A DNA stretch of 51,425 nucleotides. Origin: Apostichopus californicus (lineage: Eukaryota; Echinodermata; Holothuroidea; Aspidochirotida; Stichopodidae). Below are positions 37,501 to 49,500 of the stretch, piece after piece. Made by a program: the position numbers and the translations under genes. How positions within the stretch are numbered: the stretch's first letter is position 1; each line of letters opens with the position of its first letter. The DNA lies in assembly GCA_020650975.1 (NCBI GenBank), contig JAIPMN010000225.1, positions 2,730 to 54,154 of the forward strand, written 5' to 3'. The notes beneath the pieces were generated by a model. It ran no database searches. It was not told the DNA's origin and saw nothing but the letters and a program-made list of their open reading frames with translations.

Positions 37501-40500
37501 TAGTTAATGCATCTTTTACTGACTTATTGTTCTTTAATCTGCAGGTTTCTGTGATTTTGAAGATGACCTTTGTACCTGGATCAATGAAGATGGAGGTGAT
37601 GACCACGACTGGTACATTGATACAGCGGGGACTAGCAGTGCTAACACTGGACCACAGGTGGATCACACATTAGGGACAAATCTAGGTAAAGTAACATGAC
37701 TGTATTGAAGGGGGGGGGTGGTGATCCTGTGATTAGCTCATTGATACAGTGGGAACTAGCAGTGCTAACACTGGACCACAGATGGATCACACATTAGGGA
37801 CAAATCTAGGTAAGTAACATGACTGTATTGAAGGGGGGGGGTGGTGATCCTGTGATTAGCTCATTGATACAGTGGGAACTAGCAGTGCTAACACTGGACC
37901 ACAGGTGGATCACACATTAGGGACAAATCTAGGTAAGTAACTTGACTGTATTGAAGGGGGGGGGTGGTGATCCTGTGATTAGCTCATTGATACAGTGGGA
38001 ACTAGCAGTGCTAACACTGGACCACAGGTGGATCACACATTAGGGACAAGTCTAGGTAAGTAACTTGACTGTATTGAAGGGGGGGGGGTGGGTGGTGATC
38101 CTGTGATTGACTCATTTATAAAGAAGGAACTAGCAGTGCTAACACTGGACCACAGGTGGATCACACATTAGGGACAAATCTAGGTAAGTAACATGACTAT
38201 CGAAGGGGGTGGGGGGTGGTGATCCTGTGATTGGCTCATTGATACAGCAGGAACTAGCAGTGCTAACATTGGACCACAGGTGGATCACACATTAGGGACA
38301 CATCTAGGTAAGTAACTTGATTGTGTTGAATGGAGTGATCCTGTGGATGCTCGAAGGTTAAGTAATCCTGTGATTGGATCATAGACTCAGTAGATACTGG
38401 CAGTGATATCACTTGTCAAGGGGAGTGAACAAACCAAGTGATTAAGACCTGATCCTGTAACTGGATCACCGACACTTCCAATGGTACCAGAAGTCGATTG
38501 CTCTTTTCATTGAATGACAAATCTAAATAAGGGACAAAACTGTGTGATACCCATTGATCCCTTCACTGGATCATTGGTACTACAGTATATTCTAGGTGAT
38601 GTGCTGAACTGTGTTTCTTAACCAGGGATCTGTTCACTGGATCATTGGTACTTCTGTGTCTAAAGCAGTGATCCCTTCATGGGATCATTGGTACTCTTGC
38701 AACCAGTATTTCTGATACTTAACCAAATTTGCAGTGGAGTAAAGTAAAAATGAGTCAGCTGGACATTGTGTCATAAATCTTGTATGAACTAAATCTTGAG
38801 CATATCACATTGAGTGTCTCTTGATGAAGGGGAGGTTGACATTGTATTTCATAATGGGGATGCATTTCCTTGGTGTATTTGATGGGGATGCATTTCCTTG
38901 GTGTATTATATAATGGGGATGCATTTCCTTGGTGTATTTCATAATGGGGATGCATTTCCTTGGTGTATTTGATGGGGATGCATTTCCTTGGTGTATTTGA
39001 TGGGGATGCATTTCCTTGGTGTATTATATAATGGGGATGCATTTCCTTGGTGTATTTGATGGGGATGCATTTCCTTGGTGTATTATATAATGGGGATGCA
39101 TTTCCTTGGTGTATTTCATAATGGGGATGCATTTCCTTGGTGTATTTGATGGGGATGCATTTCCTTGGTGTATTTCATAATGGGGATGCATTTCCTTGGT
39201 GTATTTCATAATGGGGATGCATTTCCTTGGTGTATTTCATAATGGGGATGCATTTCCTTGGTGTATTTCACAATGGGGATGCATTTCCTTGGTGACCTGT
39301 CTACATATTTGATCCATCCAGGTCACTACCTCTACTTTGAAGCATCATTCGGTCAGCAGGGAGACAATGCATGGTTAGTCAGTCAGTACATCCCAGCTAC
39401 TGATGGCAATTTTAACTGCCTGGCATTCTGGTATCACATGTTTGGAGACAGTAAGTATGACTTAGGTCTTCATAGCATGCTACTTCCTCGTCATCTGGGA
39501 ATATTGTTAATACCAGATGGTTTTCTGTCTTGTCTCAAACTCCTCTCTTTGTCCCTCCACTGTTTATCTCCTACCTCTCCTCTTCCCCTGTTGGTTTCTT
39601 TCTTTTCTCCATCCCTTGTCTACTAATCCCCTTACATCCATCTCTTTGTGTTCACCATGCTCATTAACCTGTCTGTATTCTGTGCGTGTTTTTGTCCCTT
39701 CTGTTACTGTTACTTGTCGTTTAGCCTTTGAATAAGATCCTGCTAGGATTGAAACGTCAGGCTAACTTACTTTTACACCTTGTCTTAAACTCGACAAACT
39801 CTCAAATTTAAGACAGAGTGGCCTGTTCAGTGGATCCCAGCTCTCCTAGCCAATAATTATCCTCGCCTCCATTTAGAACTTCTTTCAGATTTCCCAGTAA
39901 GTCATCTGTGCTTGCTTGAGTTGCTCATATAATAAACATTGACTAAATGGTAGATATCATTAACAGTTGGTTGATGCTGAAGCCCAGTGTTGTGTATGAA
40001 CGTGTATGTTCAACTTAATATAATTGGATCATGTGTGTTTATTGAATGCTAATAGATAGCTGCATGGTACCTTGATTATATCTCAGTAAGTTGATACTGC
40101 TGATAATGTGGCATCTGAACTTTTGTAACCTTTGGCTCCATTTTACGTTAGAATTGAACCTTGACCTCTGAAACTGTAGAAGTCTTGGGGACGGGTGGGG
40201 AGGATGTGATGCCCCCCCTCCCTAATAGTTTTCACAGAACTGGGTTTCACACAAGCGTCACTAAGTGATAATTCAGGTCTTGCTGGTGTAACTCCTTATT
40301 TTATCATTTACAGCTATTGGAGACTTGACGATTTATATTCGACCTGAAGGTCAGAACATGACAGAAGTCTGGAAGGAATCTGGAGACCATGGCGATGTAT
40401 GGATACAGGGACTGGCAAACTTGTACAGTGATATACAGTATCAGGTGAGAACATTACCTCCATATGATCAGGCAAACCTATATAGTAGTGTACAGTATCA

Positions 40501-43500
40501 GGTGAGAACAATACCTAGATATGATCAGGCAAACCTATACAGCAGTGCACAGTATCAGGTGAAAACAATACCTCCATATGATCAGGCAAATCTGATCATA
40601 TGGTTAGGGCACATGTGGTATTACCACAGTGGCAGGCACTTCTCTTAATTAGCAATATACACTATCAATGATGGTCAGTATCATAAAGAACAGGGAGGCC
40701 ACTGTGGCAGGCAGACACTCGTATGTAATTTACATCATCAGCTGGGGCCAGTATCACCCATGGGGAGGGTCTATGGCCACAGTGGCTGTTTAAAATGCTA
40801 TAGCAATGCACATTATCAGCTGGGGCCAGTATGACCATGGGGTCTATAGCCACAGTGGCTATTTAAAAAAGCTATAGCAATGCACAGTATCAGGTGAGGC
40901 TATCAGTCCCTGCAGGGGCAAGACAATGTTTACTGCCAGTATATTTGTACCATGAGATTAGACCGAAAAATGTCATATTGCAAAATTGCTGGATTCAAAC
41001 CGACCTTTCCATGATTCCCCTCTTTTGTTTACATATATTGATATTCTTTGTTATACAATGTGATTATTGCTAGATTTAATTGGCAATTACATCGGCCATA
41101 TGACCGTGATTAGTCTAATACATGGTAACGAATGTCCTTGAATGTTTATTTGGCATTGTTAGCTGGTGATTGAAGCCGTGAAGGGAGAGGCTGCCCAGGG
41201 TGATATTGCTCTGGACGATCTGGATATTGAGTTACAGGTCTGTCAAGGACAGATTGGAGGCAAATCAAGTAAGTTAAGAATAAATAAGAATAAATAAGTA
41301 AAGACTGCCTCACAATGAGTAAGTTTTATGTTAGTCCTTATTTGACAATAATATTGCTGCATAATTAGTTTTTTTTTTTGGTCATTATGTATGTGACTGG
41401 AAATATTGCTGCATAATGACAACAATTTTTCTTGAAGTCATTATGAGGCCATAAAAGCTGCATAATAAAGGCAATATGATTTTTGTCTGAAATAGCGACC
41501 TTTCTTTCACAATTGACAGACAGCCCAATATGAATTCATGCCTTGGTCAGTATGCTATGTAAAAGAACCTCACATAATGACTTGTAAATGTTTTTCTCAT
41601 TATGTGACACCAAATTTACTACTGTAGAAGGAGTGAAAGCTGAATAAAAAGTTACTGAATAATGTCTGTTTTGGCGTTCCATATAAGAGACATTTACAAC
41701 GGTACATTTCAATAACTATCCAGAGATCAACAAAATGACAAATAACATGTAAAGCAATAGCATAGGGAGTAAAAAGGAAAGGGAATAGAATTACACACGA
41801 TTCTATCAACAATTTGTGCTGAATAGTTTGAGAGGAGAGAGAAAGAGAGGGGGGGGGGGGGCTTTGAAAAGTCTAAAATTAAGCTGTGTAAGTCTATATG
41901 TTAATATACAAATAATGAATGGTTATGAGTGCAATAGTGCAAATATTTCATGAGTTGAAAGATGGAATGTTCCATTCAACGAGGCGCAGCGGAGTTGAAT
42001 GGAACAAATTACATCTTTCAACGAATGAAATATTTGCACTATTGCACTCATAACCGTTCATTATTTGTTTTATACAAATTTGGATATAATTGGATGTAAA
42101 ATGCAGTCATGCAACAGATTGTTTTGAACAGACAGGTTTCTCTGCTCTCTTACCATTGAAAAAAGTGCTATCAAGAAAGTATAACCCATGGTTCTATTTC
42201 ATAGAGTGCAATAGAGCGGATTTTGCATGCAATCGACGAGCAATTGACCAATCAAATGGCCGGAATATAATTAGGTGTTGTATAATACTTTATATTTACA
42301 TCATTTGTGGCCTTTTCACTGTAAGCTTCTTCTCTAGTTAGCATTTATACTCACATGTTGAATTAAAATATTAAAATCGTAACATTTGATGCCTAACATC
42401 CTTGACATGAAAAAAATATCCGTCCTGTCAGGATGAAAAACCAAACAGCTTTCGAAGAGTGTTTCTACAACTTTTTGATCAACGTGACTTTATTTGATTT
42501 GCCCTCTTTTGATATTTTAGATTTGGATTGCACATTTGAAGGAGATCTCTGTTTCTATACACAAGATCCCAGCGGTACGGCAGACTGGGAAATAGGAATT
42601 AATGCAGATCAGTTTGGTCCAACCAATGATCACACTTCTGGAGATGGTAGGTTCACAACTGAATTATTATATTTTGATCTTTGTTTGACGGAAGATAAAG
42701 GGAAATGGAAAAGTACAAATACAAAGTAGTGATGTGATTACATAAGTATCTAAACAAGTTTACCAAAAGTGGCGGGTACAGATACAGGAAAATGGAAAGA
42801 ACTGATTCCTCTCAAGTAGATGGTAGATCCAGAATTCAAAGTTTGAGTTTGATTTATTTTCACGTAATATAATTACAATGGTGAATAGCTAAATTACAAG
42901 GAGGTAGAGGAGGACTGAAGAAGAGTTATTTTTACGAGCATTCCCTCTTTAAAAAGACAAAAGGAAAGAAAGAATACAAAGGATAAGAAAGAGGAAGAAG
43001 GAAAGAGAAAAGAACAAAGAAAAACGAAAGAAGACAAAGGATGAGGAAGAAGAAAAGAATGTAAAGAACTATAAAGGGAAGACAATAGAAACATTCTTTT
43101 GTGATATGAATATTCAGTGAAAACAATGCCCTGCTTGAAACTGGTGTCATGATGAAAACATTTCATCGGGATGGGTGTTTTCTAACAGTTAGTTATGGAT
43201 ATTATGAAAATTATATTCCATAGCTAAAAACATCCATTTACCTGGTGGTACCAAAAATGCAGTAAACTCTAGAAATGTGTGATGAGTATAACAATATGAT
43301 TAGGAGTACCAGTAAAAGTCTCTTTGGTATGCACCAGTGCAACAACAAAGCTAGCTATGGATATTATAAAAATCATTATTCCAAAGCAACAAAAACCATC
43401 CATTTATCTTGTGGTACCAATACACAGTAAACCATAGAAATTTGTTATGAGTACAACAATATGAGTATGAGTACCAGTAAAAGTCTCTTTGGTATGCACC

Positions 43501-46500
43501 AGTGCAACAACAAAGCTAGCTATGAATATTATAAAAGTCATTATTCCATAGCAAAAGAACAAATCCATTTATCTTGTGGTACCAATTCACAGTGAACACT
43601 AGACATGTGTTATGAATACAACAACATGTGTATGAGTAGCAATCAGCGAGTACATAAATTTATACTATTATCGATACCAATTTATGTTGTACATTTATAT
43701 GAGTACAAATCATGAATGTGAGTACCAAGTAAGATTATGACTAGACTACACATATGAGTATGGACACTGTACAAGTCTGGTGAACACTGCTTTACTCATT
43801 GTGGAACGCGATGTTCCTTAACTACTGGCTTTGTATATCGTGAAAGCAATTCTTCCACGGCCATTGGAGAAATGCTCAAAGCTGTCTTCTAAACTTTAAA
43901 GTCTTGTAACAAAATTTTATTTTATTCCATTTTGTTGTTTTCTTTCATCATTATGGAAAAGGAAAGAAAAACGTGACAAACTGATGTATTTCAGAAAAAA
44001 ATTACTCTTTTTGTAAGAACTTTAAGTTTTCTTCATTGGTTTCTCAATTACAGGATCTTACTTATACTTGAATATGAGTGTGTCTCATACCAATGGGGAC
44101 AGGGCTATCATAACCAGCCCCCTCCAGACGCCCTACCAAGAAGGGAGGTGTCTGACATTTTGGTATTATGTGGTGGGTATCAAGGTGGATAGTTTGGCTG
44201 TCTACGTTCAGGAAGGAGAAGACCGGAGGTTGGTGTTCACCAAGATCGGCGATCAAGGAGATGAGTGGATAAGAGCGGAGAAGACGATAAAAACATCAAT
44301 ACCTTGGACGGTGGGTGACCAGTTTGTATTGAACAAATATGGCCATTAAAATTAATCAGAGATAAGGTTCAATGAACAGTTATTACCTTTTAAAGTTAAT
44401 TTGAGGTAACATTTGTTTTACTCTGGCTTGACTTAGCTAAAACATTTTAAAGTTCTCTGAGTTTAGAATCACATAAAATGTTTTGATTGTTATATCAACA
44501 GAAGTAATAACCTGCAACCATTGATGTTTATAGTTCATTATCTATTGAATGATCTCAGTAGGTTGCAAAGGGCTATGGAGTTGGCTAAACCCATTTAAAG
44601 TTCTCTGAGTATAGATTCTAATAATATTTTTATTTGTTATTCAGCAGAAGTAATAACTTTCAATCATAATTTTAGAGGTTTATAAGCTATTGACCAATCT
44701 CAGTATTTTGCAAATGGCTGTACAGTTGGCTATAACATTTTTAAAGTTCTCTGAGCATAGATTCTAATAATATTTTGTCTCAGTTTCATCAGCAGAAGTA
44801 ATAATTTGTAATGTTTCAGCTTCTTGCTTTATTGACCAATCTCTGTATGTTGCAAAGGGCTAGAGTAATAGCTGAGTCTCAAACTGAGATTTCACACCAA
44901 GTTATATAATATCAACCACTTCTCCTAGGTCTGCAAACCAGTTTAAACTAACACTTGTTAGGTCTTCTCTACTCTGCATGAATGTTAACTATGATTATAA
45001 TCCTTTCTTTTCATCCATTCAGCTGTCCTTTGAGGGTCGTTTCCTTGGCAACGATTATGGGAGCATTGCTTTAGATGATCTTGTTGTTCTTACCACCAAG
45101 TGTCAAGCTTCAAGTGAGGATAAAGTTTGAAACATTAAATAAAGTAAAATTGTAAAATGTGACATGTAAACCTCTCTTGTATGAACATCTTGATTCTCTG
45201 GGTACCTCTGCTGTGACAGTCGTAATCATGAATTGTGGACCGTGGGTGACTAGGAGCTAGGTTGAAACATTAATTATACTTAATAAATCATTTATATTAG
45301 GCAGGTAGTAAGTAATTGAAGCACTGTGTAACTGTAACATACAAACCTCTCTTGTATTAACATCTTGATTCTCTGAGTACCTCTGCTGTAACAGTCGTAA
45401 TCATGAATTGTGGACTGTGGGTGACTAGGAGCTAGGTGGAAACATTAAATATACTTAATAAATCATATTAGGCAGGTAGTAAGCTATTAAAGCACTGTGT
45501 TAACATCAAGAAACACAATAAAGGGACACGTTAGGTTATAGGAACCATCGTTACATAAACATTAATTTTAACCCAAAAAATAAAAATGAGACAAATACAA
45601 AAAAAAACTTGACCAAACAAATCCACAACAGAAAACTAAAAACTAGACAACTTGTTAGATACAAAGTGAACACCTCCTCTGGAATAATAAGCTAACCAAA
45701 TCTATTTATGGCAATAATAGCACTTGGCTGGTATGGTCACCACAGACAAGGACTAGACTGGAATTGTTGGAAGTAGTCACTGAACAATATTCACAACTGA
45801 GGAAATTAAAGTATTCCATATATTTGCATTTATTAATTAGGCAATCTGCTATTTATTAATTAGTTAATCTGCTATTTATTGATTAGGTCATCTGCTATTT
45901 TTTAATTAGGTAACCTGCTATTTATTAATTAGGTAATCTGCTATTATTAATTATGTAATCTGCTATTTATTAATTAGGTCATCTGCTATTTATTAATTAG
46001 GTCATCTGCTATTAGAAACCGTAATGTTAGCTTTCGTCTTTGCAGGGGAGTGCGACTTTGAAGGAGGCTTTTGTAGTTGGACCCAGGATCAGGATGACCA
46101 ACTGGACTGGTCATTAAACAAAGGCCCAACCACATCTCAGAGGACTGGACCTAGTATTGACCACTCTACAGGGACAGCAGAAGGTAAATTTCACGTACAT
46201 GTCAGTCTCCTGTTCCAATAAATTCCCTGATTTTAGACTGCCAGTTTTAGTTGTGTGCAATGCTTTCTCCATCAGTATCTTAAAGCAGCATTTTGCGTTT
46301 TGTCGCCATTTTCCATTTTTTTGACAAGTCCATCAAGGTTTTTACATATATCAATCACAAAACAGCAAACTAAGATAATAGCCAAGGTTTTTCCCTGCCA
46401 AAAGTGTTAATTGGCGAGTAATTAAGGACATTTGCAGATAATGAGAAAAGTGTGCACCGACAAATTACACATTTAATAATATATCGCATACAGTTTCCCC

Positions 46501-49500
46501 AACCCACTAGTTTGAATTCAACCAATCAGAGATGCAGGTTAAATTATGAGCCGTTGCTAAAAATAGATTCAAAACGTCGAGTTGGTAATTTGGTACAAAC
46601 AGCGAGCTGGACTCTACCAGCTCCCTGGTACAACTGTCATAGACAATCTACTCAAATCAAGCATGGTGTTGTATTACGTATTGGCCAATGACGTTCGTAG
46701 CTTTTTATTATTCATATTATGGGTGAGGTTTATTTGGATCCCAACGGAAAATATCGTCGAGAAAAACAAAGTTGAAATGTGTAAATTTTTCAACTTATAT
46801 GCCACCATTTGAAGTAAGATTTGAATAGATAAGCTAGTTATGTATGTCCTTATGGCATCGTGGAATCAGTGAGGTTGAAAAAAACCAAGAAAAGGATGCA
46901 AAATGCTGCTTTAATTGTCAACATGTTTCTGTCTTTTATTTTCATCAGGTTATTACGCTTACTTAGAGAGCACTTATGGTGCCGATGGTGACACGGCTAG
47001 ATTGTGGAGTCCCGTCTACCCGTACACAGATGGGGATTGCTTCACCATGTGGTACCACATGTACGGGGAAACGGCCAGAACGCTCAGCGTCTACGTGTAT
47101 GATCTGGTAACGGAAGAGTTAGGAAGACCCATCTTCTCAAGAACTGGTAGGTGAATGCTTTTAGCTGATACCGTGCTTCTAGTCAAAGTTTGCTACTTTT
47201 GTGAACAACGTGGAATTCCTTAGAATGTGTTCTCAGTAGCGACTTATTGTTGTCTTTTCTATGCAGATTAAATTCTACAATTATTGAATGTATTTCTGTG
47301 TGCATTTTTTTTGTATTTGGAATGTCCATTTGAGTTGTCTAGTGAAAGTTTCTTTTTCCGACAAGAAATCAATGAGGAATGTAATTGGTCATTTAAGTTA
47401 TTATAAAGCCATTAAACATTTTAACCACATGACACAAGGCAATGATAAAAGGCGAGTTATAATATAACACAAAACATGATAGGCTTTATGCAGCTGGCTA
47501 AGTTTTCAACTCATGCAAAATATACTGACATCTAGCTACTAGGATCAATATTCAGTAAGGTTACAATTCTGTTCTGTGTTAACATTTTAAAAGTTTCTGT
47601 ATAATAGTGTCCTGTTTTGAAATTTTCTGTGTTGTGATATGTTGTGTTTTTTGTTTTTGTTGTTGAGATGTTATGTAAAATTGCAAAGTTCTGTGTTGGG
47701 AGGTAAATTTCTGTGTTGTGATAACATGTACTGTGTTGTTCTATATAATGTCATTTTGTATTGTGATGCTTTGTGTTCTGTGTTGCGATGCTTTGCATTC
47801 TGTGTTGTGATGTTTTGTGCTGAGATGGTCTGTTTCTTGTGTTTTGATGTGCTGTTGTGTTGAAATGGGTTTGTGTTGTAATGTTGTGTGTTGAGAGGTT
47901 CTGTATGTTAAACTATTTGCTGTGATGTTCTGTGTTATGTCATTCTGTCTTGTTATGTTTTGCATTCTGTGTTGTGATGTTTTGTGTTCTGAGTTGTGAT
48001 GTTTTGTGTTCTGAGTTGTGATGTTTTGTGTTGTGAGTTGTGATGTTTTGTGTTGTGATGTTTTGCATTCTGTGTTGTGATGTTTGTGTTCTGTGTTGTG
48101 ATGTTTTGCATTCTGTATTGTGATATTTTGTGTTTTGTGTTGTGATGTTTTGCATTCTGTGTTGTGATATTTTGTGTTCTGAGTTTTGATGTTTTGCATT
48201 CTGTGTTGTGATGTTTTGCATTCTGTGTTGTGATGTTTTGCATTCTGTGTTGTGATGTTTTGTATTCTGTCTTGTGATGTTTTGCATTCTGTGTTGTGAT
48301 GTTTTGCATTCTGTGTTGTGATGTTTTGCATTCTGTGTTGTGATGTTTTTTGTTCTGAGTTGTGATGTTTTGCATTCTGTGTTGTGATGTTTTGCATTCT
48401 GTGTTGTGATGCTTGCATCTGTGTTGTGATGTTTTGTGTTGAGATGGTCTGTATTTTGATAATTAATGCAAGGTTAAAGATTTTAACCTGTAGTTCTCCA
48501 AACATGTGACATATTCTGCTTCTTTATTCTACTCAAGCAATCAGTGCTGACGAATGGCGATTCACACAAGTGACAGTGAGGGCGCCTCATCGCTTTCAGA
48601 TTGTTTTAGAGGTGATTCGTGGTTCATCGTGGACTGGTGACATAGCAGTCGATGACACGTCCCTCAAATTTGGCTCCTGTAATGGAAATCCAGGTACAAA
48701 GCACACCCCGTCCTTTTCACAGTTCATGTTTCAGTTTTCACTGATTTTCGTATGTTAAAGGAGGCACAACCCTGCAAACAGTGACTTATATTTAGTCACA
48801 TAATCAGACAAGCAAAAAGAAACTTAAATTGACTTACGGTCCCTGCTAACAGCAGTGTTGTAAAATGCATCCTCTTCGACTGTTGCAATCTGGTTATAAT
48901 TCAGATTTCTGCGGCAAAGAACGAGAAACAAAGATGAAAAGTTGGAGGAGGGAAGACAACTAAACCAGCTTGGATGTATAAAAATGATACCAATAACTTG
49001 ACCATCTATACCACAATGAATCGGTCATGTCACCTACATTTAAATTTCCAAGACCCTTTAATATCTCATCCCTAGAGAAAACATCAACCTTATTTTCATC
49101 CCTTCACTGATCTGTAAGTTGAGATGCAGGTGCTCATCTCATCGAATCTCAGAGGAACACAATAGGCACAAAGCCAAAATTTTCATATGTCTGACATAAT
49201 TCTTGATTTGAAAATTTATAGAAATGTTAGCTAAAGATAATGGTTGGCTTGTGTCTTCTTTAATAGTTAAAGGCCAATGAAAGGCAAGAACTGCAGCAAA
49301 ATTTGTGTGATTTAAAACCGATCTGTTCCGTTCAAATGGTTTACGTTGTACTTATCATCTCTCACGAAGGTTTCTGTAGCTTTGAAGAGGACACTTGCAG
49401 TTGGCGTAACGAACATGATGAAGATAATGTGGACTGGCTACGGATGAGAGGGGTGCATGCGTTAGACAATGATGTATTGTTTGACCACACTACTGGAACA

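Noticed and set aside
37740-38320. The exon 41 copies as a series of genuine extra coding exons
   Set aside because: No frame-compatible acceptor precedes any copy; the nearest AG before each gives an immediate TGA in the required phase. Splicing one in would also duplicate only half a segment.
38755-39209. Minus-strand open frames with repeated MHPHYEIHQGNASP text
   Set aside because: A product of the 28/31-bp intronic minisatellite, not a gene.
47741-48505. 254-codon open frame on the minus strand (repeated ITTQNAKHHNTE-like text)
   Set aside because: It is the translation of the ~22-bp minisatellite, open only because the unit lacks stops. There is no domain and no conserved start context, and it lies in an intron.
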